A stretch of 64,000 bases of DNA, taken from Pseudomonas citri. Lineage in GTDB: Bacteria > Pseudomonadota > Gammaproteobacteria > Pseudomonadales > Pseudomonadaceae. The stretch is from contig NZ_JAODAB010000001.1 in NCBI RefSeq assembly GCF_025336485.1, forward strand, positions 310,001 to 374,000, read 5' to 3'. Each line of letters opens with the position of its first letter. Position 1 is the stretch's first letter. Both the position numbers and the translations under genes were made by a program. Shown here piece after piece: positions 34,938 through 45,086 of this stretch. The notes under the pieces were generated by a model. It was not told the DNA's origin and ran no database searches. It saw only the letters and a program-made list of their open reading frames with translations.

Positions 34938-35579
34938 ATGCCCTTCCTGGCCCGTACCCACCCACGTCTTTCCGGGGCCTTCGTCCTCGGCCTTGCGGCG
35001 GGCATCCTGCTCCCGGCAGGCTCGCTGCTCAGCAAGGTCCTGGTCGGCTGGAACGTCGGCGTCTGGTCCTACCTGGCGCTGATGTTCTGGCTCACCGTGC
35101 GGGCCAAGGCCCCCGACGTCAAGCGCATCGCCGAAATCGAAGACGAAAATGCCGGCCTGGTCCTGTTGCTGGTCAGTATCGCGGCACTGACCAGCCTGGC
35201 GACCATCGCCCTGGAATTGGCCGGCAGCCGCGACCTGGACACGGCGGGCAAGCTGCTGCGCTATGGCTTCACCGCGCTGACCGTCATCGGTTCATGGCTG
35301 CTGATCGGGGTGATCTTCAGCGTCCATTACGCACGGCTGTATTACACCTGGGACGGCAACGAGCCGGCCCTGCGCTTCGCCGAAGGCCTGACCACCCCCA
35401 ACTATTGGGATTTCCTGTATTTCTCGTTCACCATCGGCGTCGCGGTACAGACCTCGGACGTGGGCGTCGCCACGCGGCAACTGCGCAAGATCGTCCTGGC
35501 GCAATCATTGATCGGGTTCGTCTTCAACACCGCGATCCTGGGGTTTTCGATCAACATTGCGGCGGGGTTGTTTGGTTGA
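34938..35579 (+). CDS. DUF1345 family membrane protein
   Basis: This 213-residue protein has five predicted helices and the DUF1345 segments [24 protein letters not shown] and [21 protein letters not shown]. Its function is unknown. I start at [13 protein letters not shown]; a much longer in-frame extension overlaps pncA in another frame and is not credible. It is probably cotranscribed with pncA. Confidence 0.88.
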   Translation: MPFLARTHPRLSGAFVLGLAAGILLPAGSLLSKVLVGWNVGVWSYLALMFWLTVRAKAPDVKRIAEIEDENAGLVLLLVSIAALTSLATIALELAGSRDLDTAGKLLRYGFTALTVIGSWLLIGVIFSVHYARLYYTWDGNEPALRFAEGLTTPNYWDFLYFSFTIGVAVQTSDVGVATRQLRKIVLAQSLIGFVFNTAILGFSINIAAGLFG

Positions 35580-35618
35580 GGCGCCGCAATGCTGTTCGCT
35601 TAAGGACGGACACTGTAC

Positions 35619-35716
35619 CTGTGGCGAGGGAGCTTGCTCCCGCTGGAGTGCGAAGCGCTCCCAAGCTCTTTGGGGCCGCTACGCGACCCAGCGGGAGCAA
35701 GCTCCCTCGCGACGGG
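35619..35716. repeat. Inverted REP pair
   Basis: CTGTGGCGAGGGAGCTTGCT at the left end and AGCAAGCTCCCTCGCGACGG at the right end form a long hairpin between the DUF1345 gene and the convergent histidine kinase gene. Confidence 0.75.
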
Positions 35717-35730
35717 TTCCGTCGTTTTGC

Positions 35731-37041
35731 TCAGGCAAACATGGACGGTGCCGGCAACCACAACCGGAACCGCGCGCCGCCCAGCGGCGAAGCCTGGGCT
35801 GTGAGAGTGCCGCCCTGGGCCTGCAAGGCGCGGCGGCTGATCGCCAGGCCAAGGCCGAAGCCGCCCGTGGCACGGTCACGGCTGCGGTCCAGGCGATAGA
35901 ACGGTTCGAACACTCGCTCGCGTTCGCCGGGCGCGATCCCGATGCCGTCATCGTCCACGCAGATCTCGCAACCCTGGTCGCTGACCAGCACGCCGACCTG
36001 GATCCGCTTGTCGCAGTAACGCATGGCGTTGCGTAGCAGGTTCTGCAGGGCCCGGGCGGTCAGGCGCGGGTCCAGCACGAAACGCTCCAGCGCGTCGTGC
36101 AACAGCACGTCGATGACCACGTCCGGCGCCGCCAGGTCCTCGTCGACGCTGCCCAGAATGCTGTCGATGAACTCGTCCAGCGCCACTTCGACCCGCTCGG
36201 GCAAGCGCGCCGGGTTCTGCAATCGGCTGTAGGACAGCAACTCCAGCACCAACTCGTCCAGCTCTCGAATGTGTGCCACCAACCCTTGCAGTCGCTCGCG
36301 ACTGGCCGTCGGCAGCTCGTCGGACAGCGCCAGGGCCAGGCCAAAGTCGAGTCGGGTCAAGGGCGTGCGCAACTCGTGGGAGACCGCGTTGAGCAGGTCG
36401 CGCTGCTGGTTGAGCAGATTCTCGATATCGCCGGCCATCGTGTCGAAGACATGCGCCAGGCTGCCGATGTTGGAGCTGGAGGCAATCTGCGTCCGTTCGC
36501 CGAGGTGGCCCTTGCCAAAACGCTCGGCGGTGCGCTTGAGGCGTTCCAGGTCGCGCCAGTGGGGGCGCAGCCAGAGCAGCAGGCAGGCGAGCAGCGTCGC
36601 GCCGATCAGCACATTGATGCTCCAGTACAACCAACTGACATCAGCCGGGTCCGGGGGCACGATCATCTTGACCGCCGTGCGCCCATCCAGTGGCGCCACC
36701 GCCAGGGTCCGCCAGGCCCAGTCACCCAGGCGCACGACGTTTTCGCCACGCGACAGACGCGCCTGCTCATCGGCGCTGAAATCCTCGTCGTCGACGGCGG
36801 CCAGTTCAATGCGCAGCGGTTCGAACTCTTTGTCCATCTGCGCCGCCAGCGCCGGCCATTGATCGCTGGGCACGGCGCGGAACTGCTTGACCATCAAAGT
36901 CTGCAAGCCGCGGGAATAGTCGAGGTTATAGGTCAGGAACCGCTCGTGAAACAGGCGGACCACCAGTTCCGGCATCAGGTAGATCGCCGCGCTGTAGGAG
37001 ACGATGGTGACCAGGTAAAGACGAATCAGCAGCTTCCACAT
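35731..37041 (-). CDS. RstB-like sensor histidine kinase
   Basis: This 436-residue kinase has two membrane helices (about residues 7-25 and 139-158), a periplasmic domain and a HAMP linker (TAERFGKGHLGERTQI). The phosphotransfer helix has H222 in NAVSHELRTPLTRLDFG, and the ATPase domain has N, G1 and G2 boxes (NLLRNAMRYC, DDDGIGI, GGFGLGLAI). The RLDFGLAL sequence after the H box resembles RstB. It follows its response regulator gene with a four-base gap. The divergent RND efflux genes are a possible target. Confidence 0.9.
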   Translation of the reverse strand: MWKLLIRLYLVTIVSYSAAIYLMPELVVRLFHERFLTYNLDYSRGLQTLMVKQFRAVPSDQWPALAAQMDKEFEPLRIELAAVDDEDFSADEQARLSRGENVVRLGDWAWRTLAVAPLDGRTAVKMIVPPDPADVSWLYWSINVLIGATLLACLLLWLRPHWRDLERLKRTAERFGKGHLGERTQIASSSNIGSLAHVFDTMAGDIENLLNQQRDLLNAVSHELRTPLTRLDFGLALALSDELPTASRERLQGLVAHIRELDELVLELLSYSRLQNPARLPERVEVALDEFIDSILGSVDEDLAAPDVVIDVLLHDALERFVLDPRLTARALQNLLRNAMRYCDKRIQVGVLVSDQGCEICVDDDGIGIAPGERERVFEPFYRLDRSRDRATGGFGLGLAISRRALQAQGGTLTAQASPLGGARFRLWLPAPSMFA

Positions 37042-37045
37042 CGGC

Positions 37046-37747
37046 TCAACATTCCCACTCGCTACGGCTGAACAGATAGCCCTTGCCCCACACGGTCTTG
37101 ATCTTGCGCGCTTCGCCGGCGTTGTCGTCGAATTTGCGCCGCAACTTGGAGATCGCTACGTCCACCGAACGGTCGGTGCCGTTGAACTCGATACCCCGCA
37201 AGCGCTGAAGGATCTGGTCGCGGCTGAGCACTTCGCCGCAATGCCGGGCCAACACCACCAGCAGGTTGTATTCGCCGCTGGACAGCTCCACCGCCTGCCC
37301 GCGCCAGGTCACGGTGCGCTCGGACAGGTCGATGCACAGGTTGCCCATGAGGATGCGGTCGTTGCCGGTCTGGGGCTCGCTGAGGCTGCTGCGGCGCAGC
37401 AAGGTTCGCACCCGCGCCAGCAAAACCCGGGGCTCGCAGGGTTTGGTGACGTAGTCGTCGGCGCCCATTTCCAGGCCCAGCACCTGATCGTGGCTGTCGT
37501 CCCGGGCGGTCAGCATCAGGATCGGCAGCGACGCGGAGTCGGCACGCAACAACCGACAGACCTGCAAGCCATCGAGCCCCGGCAGCATCAGGTCGAGGAT
37601 CACCAGGTCCGGCGAATCGACCCGTGCCCGCTCGCGGACATGGTCGCCACGGCTGAGCACACTGACCTGATAGCCGTTGCGTTCCAGGTAACTGGCGATC
37701 AGCTCGGAAAGCGCGGTGTCGTCTTCGACCAGGAGGATGTTAGGCAT
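37046..37747 (-). CDS. RstA-like OmpR-family response regulator
   Basis: This 233-residue protein has a receiver domain (acidic pocket ED, D52 in LDLMLPGLDG, K in YVTKPC) and a winged-helix output domain (about 130-230; RSVDVAISKLRRKF, KTVWGKGYLF). It is the first gene of a two-gene operon with the downstream kinase and is divergent from an RND efflux operon across 200 bases, suggesting local control. Confidence 0.92.
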   Translation of the reverse strand: MPNILLVEDDTALSELIASYLERNGYQVSVLSRGDHVRERARVDSPDLVILDLMLPGLDGLQVCRLLRADSASLPILMLTARDDSHDQVLGLEMGADDYVTKPCEPRVLLARVRTLLRRSSLSEPQTGNDRILMGNLCIDLSERTVTWRGQAVELSSGEYNLLVVLARHCGEVLSRDQILQRLRGIEFNGTDRSVDVAISKLRRKFDDNAGEARKIKTVWGKGYLFSRSEWEC

Positions 37748-37899
37748 GGATGTATCCAGAAAATGCTGTGGTACCTGCTCACGACGGCGATCTCACAGGC
37801 ACAGGAAATCTCAAGCTGCCAAGGATATACGCCCTCACCCACCCGGGCGCAAAACCCTTACACAATTTCACACAGCCCCTACAAAGCTTTACCGATGAG

Positions 37900-37927
37900 C
37901 CCCGTCATGCCCCGTAGCATGACGGGG
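37900..37927. promoter_or_regulatory. 11-bp hairpin in the RND pump leader
   Basis: CCCCGTCATGC and GCATGACGGGG pair perfectly around a 6-base loop, ending 20 bases before the adaptor start codon. There is no T tract, so this may be a regulator-binding palindrome or a translation-affecting hairpin rather than a terminator. Confidence 0.45.
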
Positions 37928-37947
37928 TTCATTATTGGGGAAGCACC

Positions 37948-39105
37948 ATGCCAAAGAACTCCTTCACCACCTTGGGCCTGCTGTTCGGGACGCTGCTGTT
38001 GAGCGCCTGCGACAGCTCGCCGAGCCCCGAAGACCCAGCGCCGCTGGCCAGCGTGAGCGTCGAGACCATCGAGGCCCGCCCGTTGTCCATCAGCAGCGAA
38101 CTGAGCGGGCGCATTGCCGCGCCGCGTGTCGCCGAGGTCCGCGCGCGGGTCCCCGGCGTGGTGTTGCAGCGGGTCTATCGCGAAGGCAGCGACGTGAAAA
38201 AGGGCGACGTGCTGTTCCGCATCGATCCGGCACCGCTCAAGGCTGACCTGGACAGCGCCGAAGCCGCGCTGCGCAAGGCCGAGGCCAACGCCTTCCAGGC
38301 CCGTCTGCAGGAGCAGCGCTACGCCCGTCTGGTCGAGGACAAGGCCATCAGCGCCCAGGATTACGACAACGCCCGCGCCGCCGCGCGCCAGACCACCGCC
38401 GAGGTCGCCGCCAACCGGGCCACGGTGGAGCGAGCCAGGCTGAACCTGGGTTATGCCACCGTTACTGCGCCGATTGCCGGGCGCATTGGCCGGGCGCTGG
38501 TCACCGAAGGCGCGCTGGTGGGGCAGAACGAAACCACGCCGCTGGCCCTCATCCAACAGCTGGACCCGATCCACGCCGACCTCACGCAATCGACCCGCGA
38601 GCTCAACGAACTGCGCCGCGCCTTGCGCTCCGGGCAGTTGCAGCAGGTCGGCCAGGACCAGGCCAAGGCCACGCTGATCCAGGATGACGGCAGCCTCTAT
38701 CCGCTGCCGGGCAAGCTGTTGTTCACCGACATCAGCGTCGATCCGGGCACCGGCCAGATCACCCTGCGCAGCGAATTCCCCAACCCTGACCTCGACCTGT
38801 TGCCGGGGAGCTTCGTGCGCGTGCGCCTGGAACAAGCCTTCGACCGCCAGGGCATCAGCGTGCCGCAACGGGCCATCCAGCGTGACAGCGCCGGCATCGC
38901 CCAGGTGCTGCTGGTGGACGCGCAACAGCAAGTCAGCGTACAGCCGGTGGAACTGGGCGCCGTGCAGGGTGACCGCTGGATCGTCACCCACGGCCTCAAG
39001 CCCGGCGACCGTATCGTCGTGCAGGGCCTGCAACACGCGCGTCCCGGTGAAAAAGTCCGGATCGACGACACCCCTCTTCCACTCGCCCAGGTCCCTGGCC
39101 AGTAA
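37948..39105 (+). CDS. RND efflux periplasmic adaptor lipoprotein
   Basis: This 385-residue membrane-fusion protein has a signal peptide with lipobox LLLSAC (C21 lipidated). The lipoyl-like barrel (APRVAEVRARVPGVVLQRVY), coiled-coil hairpin (KAEANAFQARLQEQRYARLV) and beta-barrel segments (TVTAPIAGRIGRALV) are typical of MexA/AcrA-type adaptors. It is followed after 14 bases by the RND permease gene. No outer membrane factor gene is present, so the pump probably uses a shared one such as OprM. Confidence 0.93.
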   Translation: MPKNSFTTLGLLFGTLLLSACDSSPSPEDPAPLASVSVETIEARPLSISSELSGRIAAPRVAEVRARVPGVVLQRVYREGSDVKKGDVLFRIDPAPLKADLDSAEAALRKAEANAFQARLQEQRYARLVEDKAISAQDYDNARAAARQTTAEVAANRATVERARLNLGYATVTAPIAGRIGRALVTEGALVGQNETTPLALIQQLDPIHADLTQSTRELNELRRALRSGQLQQVGQDQAKATLIQDDGSLYPLPGKLLFTDISVDPGTGQITLRSEFPNPDLDLLPGSFVRVRLEQAFDRQGISVPQRAIQRDSAGIAQVLLVDAQQQVSVQPVELGAVQGDRWIVTHGLKPGDRIVVQGLQHARPGEKVRIDDTPLPLAQVPGQ

Positions 39106-39119
39106 GCAGGACGTTTCCT

Positions 39120-42100
39120 ATGCCGCAGTTCTTCATCGACCGTCCGGTGTTCGCCTGGGTGGTTGCCTTGTTCATCCTCCTGGCCGGCGTGCTGGCCCTG
39201 CCGCAGTTGCCGGTGGCGCAATACCCCGACGTCGCGCCGCCCCAGATCGAGATCTACGCGGTGTACCCAGGCGCTTCGGCGCAAACCGTGGACGAGAGCG
39301 TGGTCAGCCTGATCGAGGAGGAACTCAACGGCGCCGATAACCTGCTGTATTTCAACTCCCAGAGCAGCCTGGGCAGCGCCACCATCACCGCCACCTTCCA
39401 GCCCGGCACCAACCCGGAACTGGCCCAGGTCGACGTGCAAAACCGCCTCAAGGCCGTGGAGTCGCGCTTGCCGCAGTCGGTCACCCAACAGGGCTTGCAA
39501 GTGGACAAAGTGTCCGCCGGTTTCCTGTTGCTGATCACCCTCACCTCCAACGATGGCAGGCTCGACGACGTCGCCCTCAGCGATTACCTGGCGCGCAACG
39601 TGATGAACGAGATCAAGCGCCTGGACGGTGTCGGCAAGGCCCAGTTGTACGGCGCCGAACGCGCGATGCGGATCTGGATCGACCCGCAGAAACTGCTCAG
39701 CTTCAACCTGACCCCGGCCGACGTGAACGCCGCCATCGTAGCGCAGAACGCCCAGGTTTCCGCCGGCAGCATCGGCGACCTGCCGACCCGCACCACCCAG
39801 GAGATCACCGCGACCGTGCTGGTCAAGGGCCAATTGTCCACGCCGCAGGAATTCGCCGAGATCGTGCTCAAGGCCAACCCCGACGGTTCCAGCGTACGCA
39901 TCGGCGATGTTGCGCACGTGGAAGTCGGCAGCCAGGAATACCAGTTCTCCACGCGGCTCAACGGCAAACCCTCCACCGCCGTCAGCGTGCAGCTGTCGCC
40001 AGGGGCCAACGCCTTGAGCACGGCGAACCGGGTGCGGGAGAAGATGGACGAACTGGCGCGCTATTTCCCGGCCGGCGTGGAATACAAGATTCCTTACGAC
40101 ACCTCGCCGTTCGTCAAGGTCTCCATCACCAAGGTGGTCTACACCCTGGGCGAGGCCATGCTGCTGGTGTTCGCCGTGATGTTCCTGTTCCTGCAGAACA
40201 TCCGCTACACCCTGATCCCGACCCTGGTGGTGCCGGTGGCGCTGATGGGCACGTTCGCCACGATGCTCGCCCTGGGGTTTTCCATCAACGTGCTGACCAT
40301 GTTCGGCATGGTGCTGGCGATCGGCATCCTGGTGGACGATGCCATCGTGGTGGTGGAGAACGTCGAGCGGATCATGGCCAGTGAAGGCTTGTCGCCCCGG
40401 GACGCCACGCGCAAGGCCATGCAGCAGATCACCGGCGCGATCATCGGCATCACCCTGGTGCTGGTGGCGGTGTTTTTGCCGATGGCGTTCATGCCAGGTT
40501 CGGTGGGCGTCATCTATCGGCAATTCTCCTTGTCCATGGCCACCTCCATCCTGTTCTCGGCGTTCCTGGCATTGACCTTGACCCCAGCGCTTTGCGCGAC
40601 CTTGTTGAAACCGCTGAGCCAGGGCGAACACCACGCCAAGGGCGGCTTCTTCGGCTGGTTCAACCGACGCTTCGAGCAACTGGGCGACCACTATCAAGGC
40701 TGGGTGGCCCATGCCCTCAAGCGCACCGGGCGCTACCTGCTGATCTATGGCGTGCTGCTGGTGGGCATGGGCCTGTTGTTCAGCCGCCTGCCCTCCTCGT
40801 TCCTGCCAGTGGAAGACCAGGGCTACACCATCACCGATATCCAGTTGCCACCCGGCGCGAGCAAAAACCGCACGGTGCAGGTGGCCGAGCAAATCGAAGC
40901 GCATAACGCCGCCGAGCCGGGGGTCGGCGACAGCACGGTGATCCTGGGCTTCAGTTTTTCCGGCAGCGGGCAGAACGCCGCGCTGGCCTTCACCACCCTC
41001 AAGGATTGGTCCGAGCGTGGTCGTGACGACTCGGCCAGCTCGATCGCCGAGCGCGCCAACCAGGCCTTCGGCCAGATCAAGGATGCCATGGCCTTTTCCG
41101 TGTTGCCGCCGCCGGTCGACGGCCTGGGGACGTCCAGCGGTTTCGAGTTCCGCCTCCAGGACCGTGGCGGCCTCGGCCATGCCACGCTGATGCAGGCCCG
41201 CGACGAGTTGCTCGCCGCCGCGGAAAAAAGCCCGGTGCTGATGAACGTGCGCGAAAGCGCCCTGGCCGAAGCGCCGCAGGTGCAACTGGAAGTCGACCGC
41301 AAGCAGGCCAACGCCTTGGGCGTGTCTTTCGCCGATGTCGGCAACGTCCTCGCCACGGCGGTGGGCTCGGCCTATATCAACGATTTTCCCAACCAAGGGC
41401 GCATGCAGCGGGTGATCGTCCAGGCCCAAGGCGACCAACGCAGCCAGGTCGCCGATCTGCTGAAAATCCACGTGCGCAACGACGCCGGGAAAATGGTCCC
41501 GCTGTCGGCGTTCGTCCAGGCCCGTTGGACCCAGGGCCCGACGCAACTGACCCGCTACAACGGCTACCCGGCCATCGCCATTTCCGGCGAGCCGGCGCCC
41601 GGCCACAGCACCGGCGAGGCCATGGCGGAAATCGAACGACTGGTGGCTCTGGGCCCGGCGGGGTTGGGCCAGGAATGGACCGGGCTGTCGTTGCAGGAAC
41701 GCTTGTCCGGCAGCCAGGCGCCGCTGTTGCTGGGGCTGTCGCTGCTGGTGGTGTTCCTGTGCCTGGCGGCGCTCTACGAGAGCTGGTCGATTCCCACATC
41801 GGTGCTGCTGGTGGTGCCGCTGGGGGTACTCGGCGCGGTGCTGGCCGTGTCGTTGCGCGGCATGCCCAACGACGTGTTCTTCAAGGTCGGGTTGGTCACC
41901 ATCATCGGCCTCTCGGCCAAGAACGCGATCCTGATCATCGAGTTCGCCAAGAGCCTGCATGACCAGGGCCGCGACCTGATCGACGCGACGCTCGAAGCAT
42001 CACGCCTGCGCCTGCGCCCAATCATCATGACCTCCCTGGCGTTCATCCTTGGCGTGGTTCCCCTGGCCCTCGCCAGCGGTGCCAGCTCGGCGAGCCAGCA

Positions 42101-42209
42101 AGCCATCGGCACCGGGGTGATTGGCGGGATGATCAGCGCGACGTTGGCGGTGGTGTTCGTGCCGGCGTTTTTCGTTGGGGTGATGAGGCTCGTGCGTAGG
42201 TCCAGCTAA
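39120..42209 (+). CDS. HAE1-family RND efflux permease
   Basis: This 1029-residue inner-membrane antiporter of the AcrB/MexB/MexQ type starts MPQFFIDRPVFAWVVALFI. Proton-relay residues are conserved in the GILVDDAIVVVENVERIM helix and the GLSAKNAILIIEF helix, and its length fits the family. It expels toxic compounds in exchange for protons. AGGACGTTTCCT precedes the ATG. The substrate range cannot be predicted from sequence. Confidence 0.95.
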   Translation: MPQFFIDRPVFAWVVALFILLAGVLALPQLPVAQYPDVAPPQIEIYAVYPGASAQTVDESVVSLIEEELNGADNLLYFNSQSSLGSATITATFQPGTNPELAQVDVQNRLKAVESRLPQSVTQQGLQVDKVSAGFLLLITLTSNDGRLDDVALSDYLARNVMNEIKRLDGVGKAQLYGAERAMRIWIDPQKLLSFNLTPADVNAAIVAQNAQVSAGSIGDLPTRTTQEITATVLVKGQLSTPQEFAEIVLKANPDGSSVRIGDVAHVEVGSQEYQFSTRLNGKPSTAVSVQLSPGANALSTANRVREKMDELARYFPAGVEYKIPYDTSPFVKVSITKVVYTLGEAMLLVFAVMFLFLQNIRYTLIPTLVVPVALMGTFATMLALGFSINVLTMFGMVLAIGILVDDAIVVVENVERIMASEGLSPRDATRKAMQQITGAIIGITLVLVAVFLPMAFMPGSVGVIYRQFSLSMATSILFSAFLALTLTPALCATLLKPLSQGEHHAKGGFFGWFNRRFEQLGDHYQGWVAHALKRTGRYLLIYGVLLVGMGLLFSRLPSSFLPVEDQGYTITDIQLPPGASKNRTVQVAEQIEAHNAAEPGVGDSTVILGFSFSGSGQNAALAFTTLKDWSERGRDDSASSIAERANQAFGQIKDAMAFSVLPPPVDGLGTSSGFEFRLQDRGGLGHATLMQARDELLAAAEKSPVLMNVRESALAEAPQVQLEVDRKQANALGVSFADVGNVLATAVGSAYINDFPNQGRMQRVIVQAQGDQRSQVADLLKIHVRNDAGKMVPLSAFVQARWTQGPTQLTRYNGYPAIAISGEPAPGHSTGEAMAEIERLVALGPAGLGQEWTGLSLQERLSGSQAPLLLGLSLLVVFLCLAALYESWSIPTSVLLVVPLGVLGAVLAVSLRGMPNDVFFKVGLVTIIGLSAKNAILIIEFAKSLHDQGRDLIDATLEASRLRLRPIIMTSLAFILGVVPLALASGASSASQQAIGTGVIGGMISATLAVVFVPAFFVGVMRLVRRSS

Positions 42210-42231
42210 TACATGTGGGAGACGGGCCTGC

Positions 42232-43419
42232 TCAGGCCCGCCGCTCCTGCAACAACCCCGCCGCGCACAGGGCAATCCGCCGGCAGGCATCCGCCAGCTT
42301 CACCTGGTCGACCACCAGCCCGATGCGAATATGCCCCGCCGCGCTGGGCCCGAACGCCTCGCCGGCCAGCACCGACACGCCATGACCTTCCAGCAGGCAT
42401 TCGGCGAAGCCCTGTGCATCCAGGCCGGTGTGACGTACATCGACCATGACGAACATGCCCCCGTCAGGTCGCACGGGGACCAGGCCCGGGCAGTTGTCGA
42501 GCATGGCGCAGACCAGGTCACGGCGCTGGCGATATTCTTCGCGCATCAGGGCCACTTCCGGCCAATCGCAGGCCAGCGCAACCTCGGCCGCGCGCTGGAC
42601 GAAATCCGGCAGGCCGAACAGCATGCACAACGACAGGTTCGCCAGGTGCCCGGCCAGGGCCTCGGGGCCGATGACCCAACCGATCCGCCACCCGGTCATG
42701 GCGTGGGACTTGGACAGGCTGTTGATGGTCGCGGTGCGCTCGGCCATGCCCGGCAGGCTGGCCGGGTTGATGTGCGCGCCCTCGTACAGCAGGTCGCTGT
42801 AGACCTCGTCACTGATCAGCCAGAGGTCATGCTCGATGCACACTTGCGCCAGCGCTTGCCAGACCGGCAGCGACAGGCTGGCGCCGGAAGGATTGTTCGG
42901 ACTGTTGATCAGCATCGCCCGGGTACGCGGCGTCACCAGGCGCGCCACATCAGCCGGCTCGACCCGGAAACCGTTTTCCGGGCGCACCGCCACGGGCACC
43001 ACGGTCGCCCCGCAGGCGCCAAACACCGCTTCGTAGGTGACGTACATCGGCTCGGCGACGATCACTTCGTCGCCAGGGTTGAGCAAACATTGCGCGACCG
43101 CATACACGGCGCCCTGTGCACCCGGCAACACGGTGACATGCTCGGCCCCCACGAGTTGGCCGCAACGTTGGCGATGACAATCCGCGATGCGGCTGCGCAA
43201 CGTGTGCAGGCCGCGAGTGTCCGAATAATGGGTTTCCCCGGCCCGCAGGCTGTTCACCGCTGCCTCGACGATAGTACTCGGTGTGTCGAAGTCTGGATCG
43301 CCCACCGAGAGCAGCAACACATCCCTGCCCTGCTCGCGCAGGGCCAGCGCCCGGTCATGGATCTGCCAGGCAGCGGCGCCATCACCGGCGATGCGTTGGG
43401 TCAAGGCTGAAAAGCGCAT
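42232..43419 (-). CDS. Class I/II PLP-dependent aminotransferase
   Basis: This 395-residue fold-type I aminotransferase resembles aspartate/tyrosine-type enzymes. SVGDPDFDTP, INSPNNPSGASL, ISDEVYSDLLY and the PLP lysine in NSLSKSHAMTGWRIG are all conserved. CAGGAGAACTAC precedes the ATG. The substrate is not determinable. It stands between the RND pump genes (convergent) and a chemoreceptor gene. Confidence 0.9.
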   Translation of the reverse strand: MRFSALTQRIAGDGAAAWQIHDRALALREQGRDVLLLSVGDPDFDTPSTIVEAAVNSLRAGETHYSDTRGLHTLRSRIADCHRQRCGQLVGAEHVTVLPGAQGAVYAVAQCLLNPGDEVIVAEPMYVTYEAVFGACGATVVPVAVRPENGFRVEPADVARLVTPRTRAMLINSPNNPSGASLSLPVWQALAQVCIEHDLWLISDEVYSDLLYEGAHINPASLPGMAERTATINSLSKSHAMTGWRIGWVIGPEALAGHLANLSLCMLFGLPDFVQRAAEVALACDWPEVALMREEYRQRRDLVCAMLDNCPGLVPVRPDGGMFVMVDVRHTGLDAQGFAECLLEGHGVSVLAGEAFGPSAAGHIRIGLVVDQVKLADACRRIALCAAGLLQERRA

Positions 43420-43460
43420 GTAGTTCTCCTGATTACGCGGTGTCCAGCCTCAACCCTATC

Positions 43461-45086
43461 TCAAATCACAAAACGCGCCACCATCGCATTCAAGCCGACA
43501 GCCAGGCGCGACAGTTCGTGGGTTGCATCGCTGGTCTGTTTCGCGCCGCTGGCCGATTGCGTGGCCAGGTCGCGGATGTTCACCAGGTTGCGATCCACTT
43601 CACGCGACACCTGGGCCTGCTCTTCCGAGGCGCTGGCGATCACCAGGTTGCGCTCGTTGATCTGCTGGATCGATTGGGTGATCTGCTCCAGGGCCACCCC
43701 GGCGGCACGGGCCATTTCCAGGGTGTCCTGGGTGCGCTGGTTGCTTTGTTGCATCGACTGCACGGCCTGGCCGGTACCGTTCTGGATACCGGCGACCATT
43801 TTTTCGATTTCCTGGGTCGACTGCGCAGTGCGATGGGCCAAGGCCCGGACTTCATCGGCCACCACCGCGAAACCACGCCCGGCCTCCCCGGCACGGGCGG
43901 CTTCGATGGCGGCGTTGAGCGCCAACAGGTTGGTCTGCTCGGCGATGGCGCGGATCACGTCCAACACCTTGCCAATGTCGCGGCCCTGGACCGCCAGGCC
44001 CTCGATCATCGAGGCGGTGGCTTGCACATCCTGGGTCATGGTCTGGATCGCATCGACGGTTTCCACCACTCGCGTGCGGCCTTCCCGGGCGGCCTGGGTC
44101 GACTCGTTGGAAGCCTCGGAGGTGGACACCGCGTTACGGGCGACTTCTTCGACGGCGGTGGTCATTTCGTTGACAGCCGTGGCCGCCTGTTCGATTTCGT
44201 TGTGCTGTTGCTGCAGGCCGCGGGAAGACTCCAGGGTCACGGCATTCAGTTCCTCCGCCGCGGCGCCCAATTGGCTCGCGGAACCGGCGATCTGCTCGAT
44301 GGTCTGGCGCAGGCTGCCTTGCATGGCGGCCAGGGCCTGGATCAAGCGGGCGGGTTCGTCCTTGCCGTCGTCGGCGATGACTTGCTTGAGGTTCCCGCCG
44401 GCAATGGTCCTGGCGGCCTCCAGCGCCCGGTTGAGCGGCGTGACGATGCTGCGGGTCAGCAGCAGGGCCAGTACCACCGTGGCCAGCGCGGCCACCAGCG
44501 AAACGATGACGATGCCGGTGATGGCGCTGTCGTAATGCTCTCCCGCCTCGGCCGATGCCTTGTTGGCACCGGCCACGTTGATCGCGATGAGCTTGTTGAG
44601 TTGCTCGCCCATCAGGTCGGTGCCTTCCTTGATCCGCGTATTGATGTGGGTGCGCAACTGGTCGACCTTGTCCTGACGCGACAACTCCAGCATTTGCTTC
44701 TGGTCTTGCAGGTATTTATCCAGGGTCACCGAAAAGCTCTTGTACAGCTCGGTCTCTTCCGGGGTGGCCGGCAGGGCCGCGTAGCTGTCGTTGGCCTTGT
44801 GCAGTTTGTCCACCAGCGCGCCGATACGGGTCTCGGCCTCTTGCAGGCTGGCCGGTTCGCGATTGACCAGGATGCGGAACGAGAGGATGCGCATGCGCAA
44901 TACGTTTTCCAACACATTGGCCAGGTAGCCGACACTGGGCACCTGGTTCTGCTCCATATTCACCGAGGCCTGGCGAATGACGGACATACGGTTGGCGGCG
45001 AACACGCCGAGGAGAAGCACCAGCAATGCAATGAAGGCAAAGCCTAGGAAGGCTCGAGGGGCGATGTTCAGGCGACGGAGCGACAT
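43461..45086 (-). CDS. Methyl-accepting chemotaxis protein
   Basis: This 541-residue chemoreceptor has a membrane helix at about 12-32, a periplasmic four-helix-bundle sensor to about 188, a second helix at about 190-212 and a HAMP linker ([18 protein letters not shown]). The cytoplasmic signalling hairpin contains the conserved tip [20 protein letters not shown]. Alanine/glutamine-rich methylation helices surround it. A sigma-28-like promoter lies upstream, consistent with co-regulation with flagellar genes. The ligand is unknown. Confidence 0.94.
   Translation of the reverse strand: MSLRRLNIAPRAFLGFAFIALLVLLLGVFAANRMSVIRQASVNMEQNQVPSVGYLANVLENVLRMRILSFRILVNREPASLQEAETRIGALVDKLHKANDSYAALPATPEETELYKSFSVTLDKYLQDQKQMLELSRQDKVDQLRTHINTRIKEGTDLMGEQLNKLIAINVAGANKASAEAGEHYDSAITGIVIVSLVAALATVVLALLLTRSIVTPLNRALEAARTIAGGNLKQVIADDGKDEPARLIQALAAMQGSLRQTIEQIAGSASQLGAAAEELNAVTLESSRGLQQQHNEIEQAATAVNEMTTAVEEVARNAVSTSEASNESTQAAREGRTRVVETVDAIQTMTQDVQATASMIEGLAVQGRDIGKVLDVIRAIAEQTNLLALNAAIEAARAGEAGRGFAVVADEVRALAHRTAQSTQEIEKMVAGIQNGTGQAVQSMQQSNQRTQDTLEMARAAGVALEQITQSIQQINERNLVIASASEEQAQVSREVDRNLVNIRDLATQSASGAKQTSDATHELSRLAVGLNAMVARFVI

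Noticed and set aside
38697..41960. Long open frame (over 1000 codons) antisense to the RND permease and adaptor genes
   Set aside because: It is rich in His, Gln, Arg and Gly without any domain pattern, the typical shadow of a high-GC gene on the other strand; the plus-strand RND genes have full family signatures.
43281..45047. Open frame of 588 codons antisense to the chemoreceptor gene
   Set aside because: It lacks any domain; the minus-strand frame has a complete chemoreceptor architecture.
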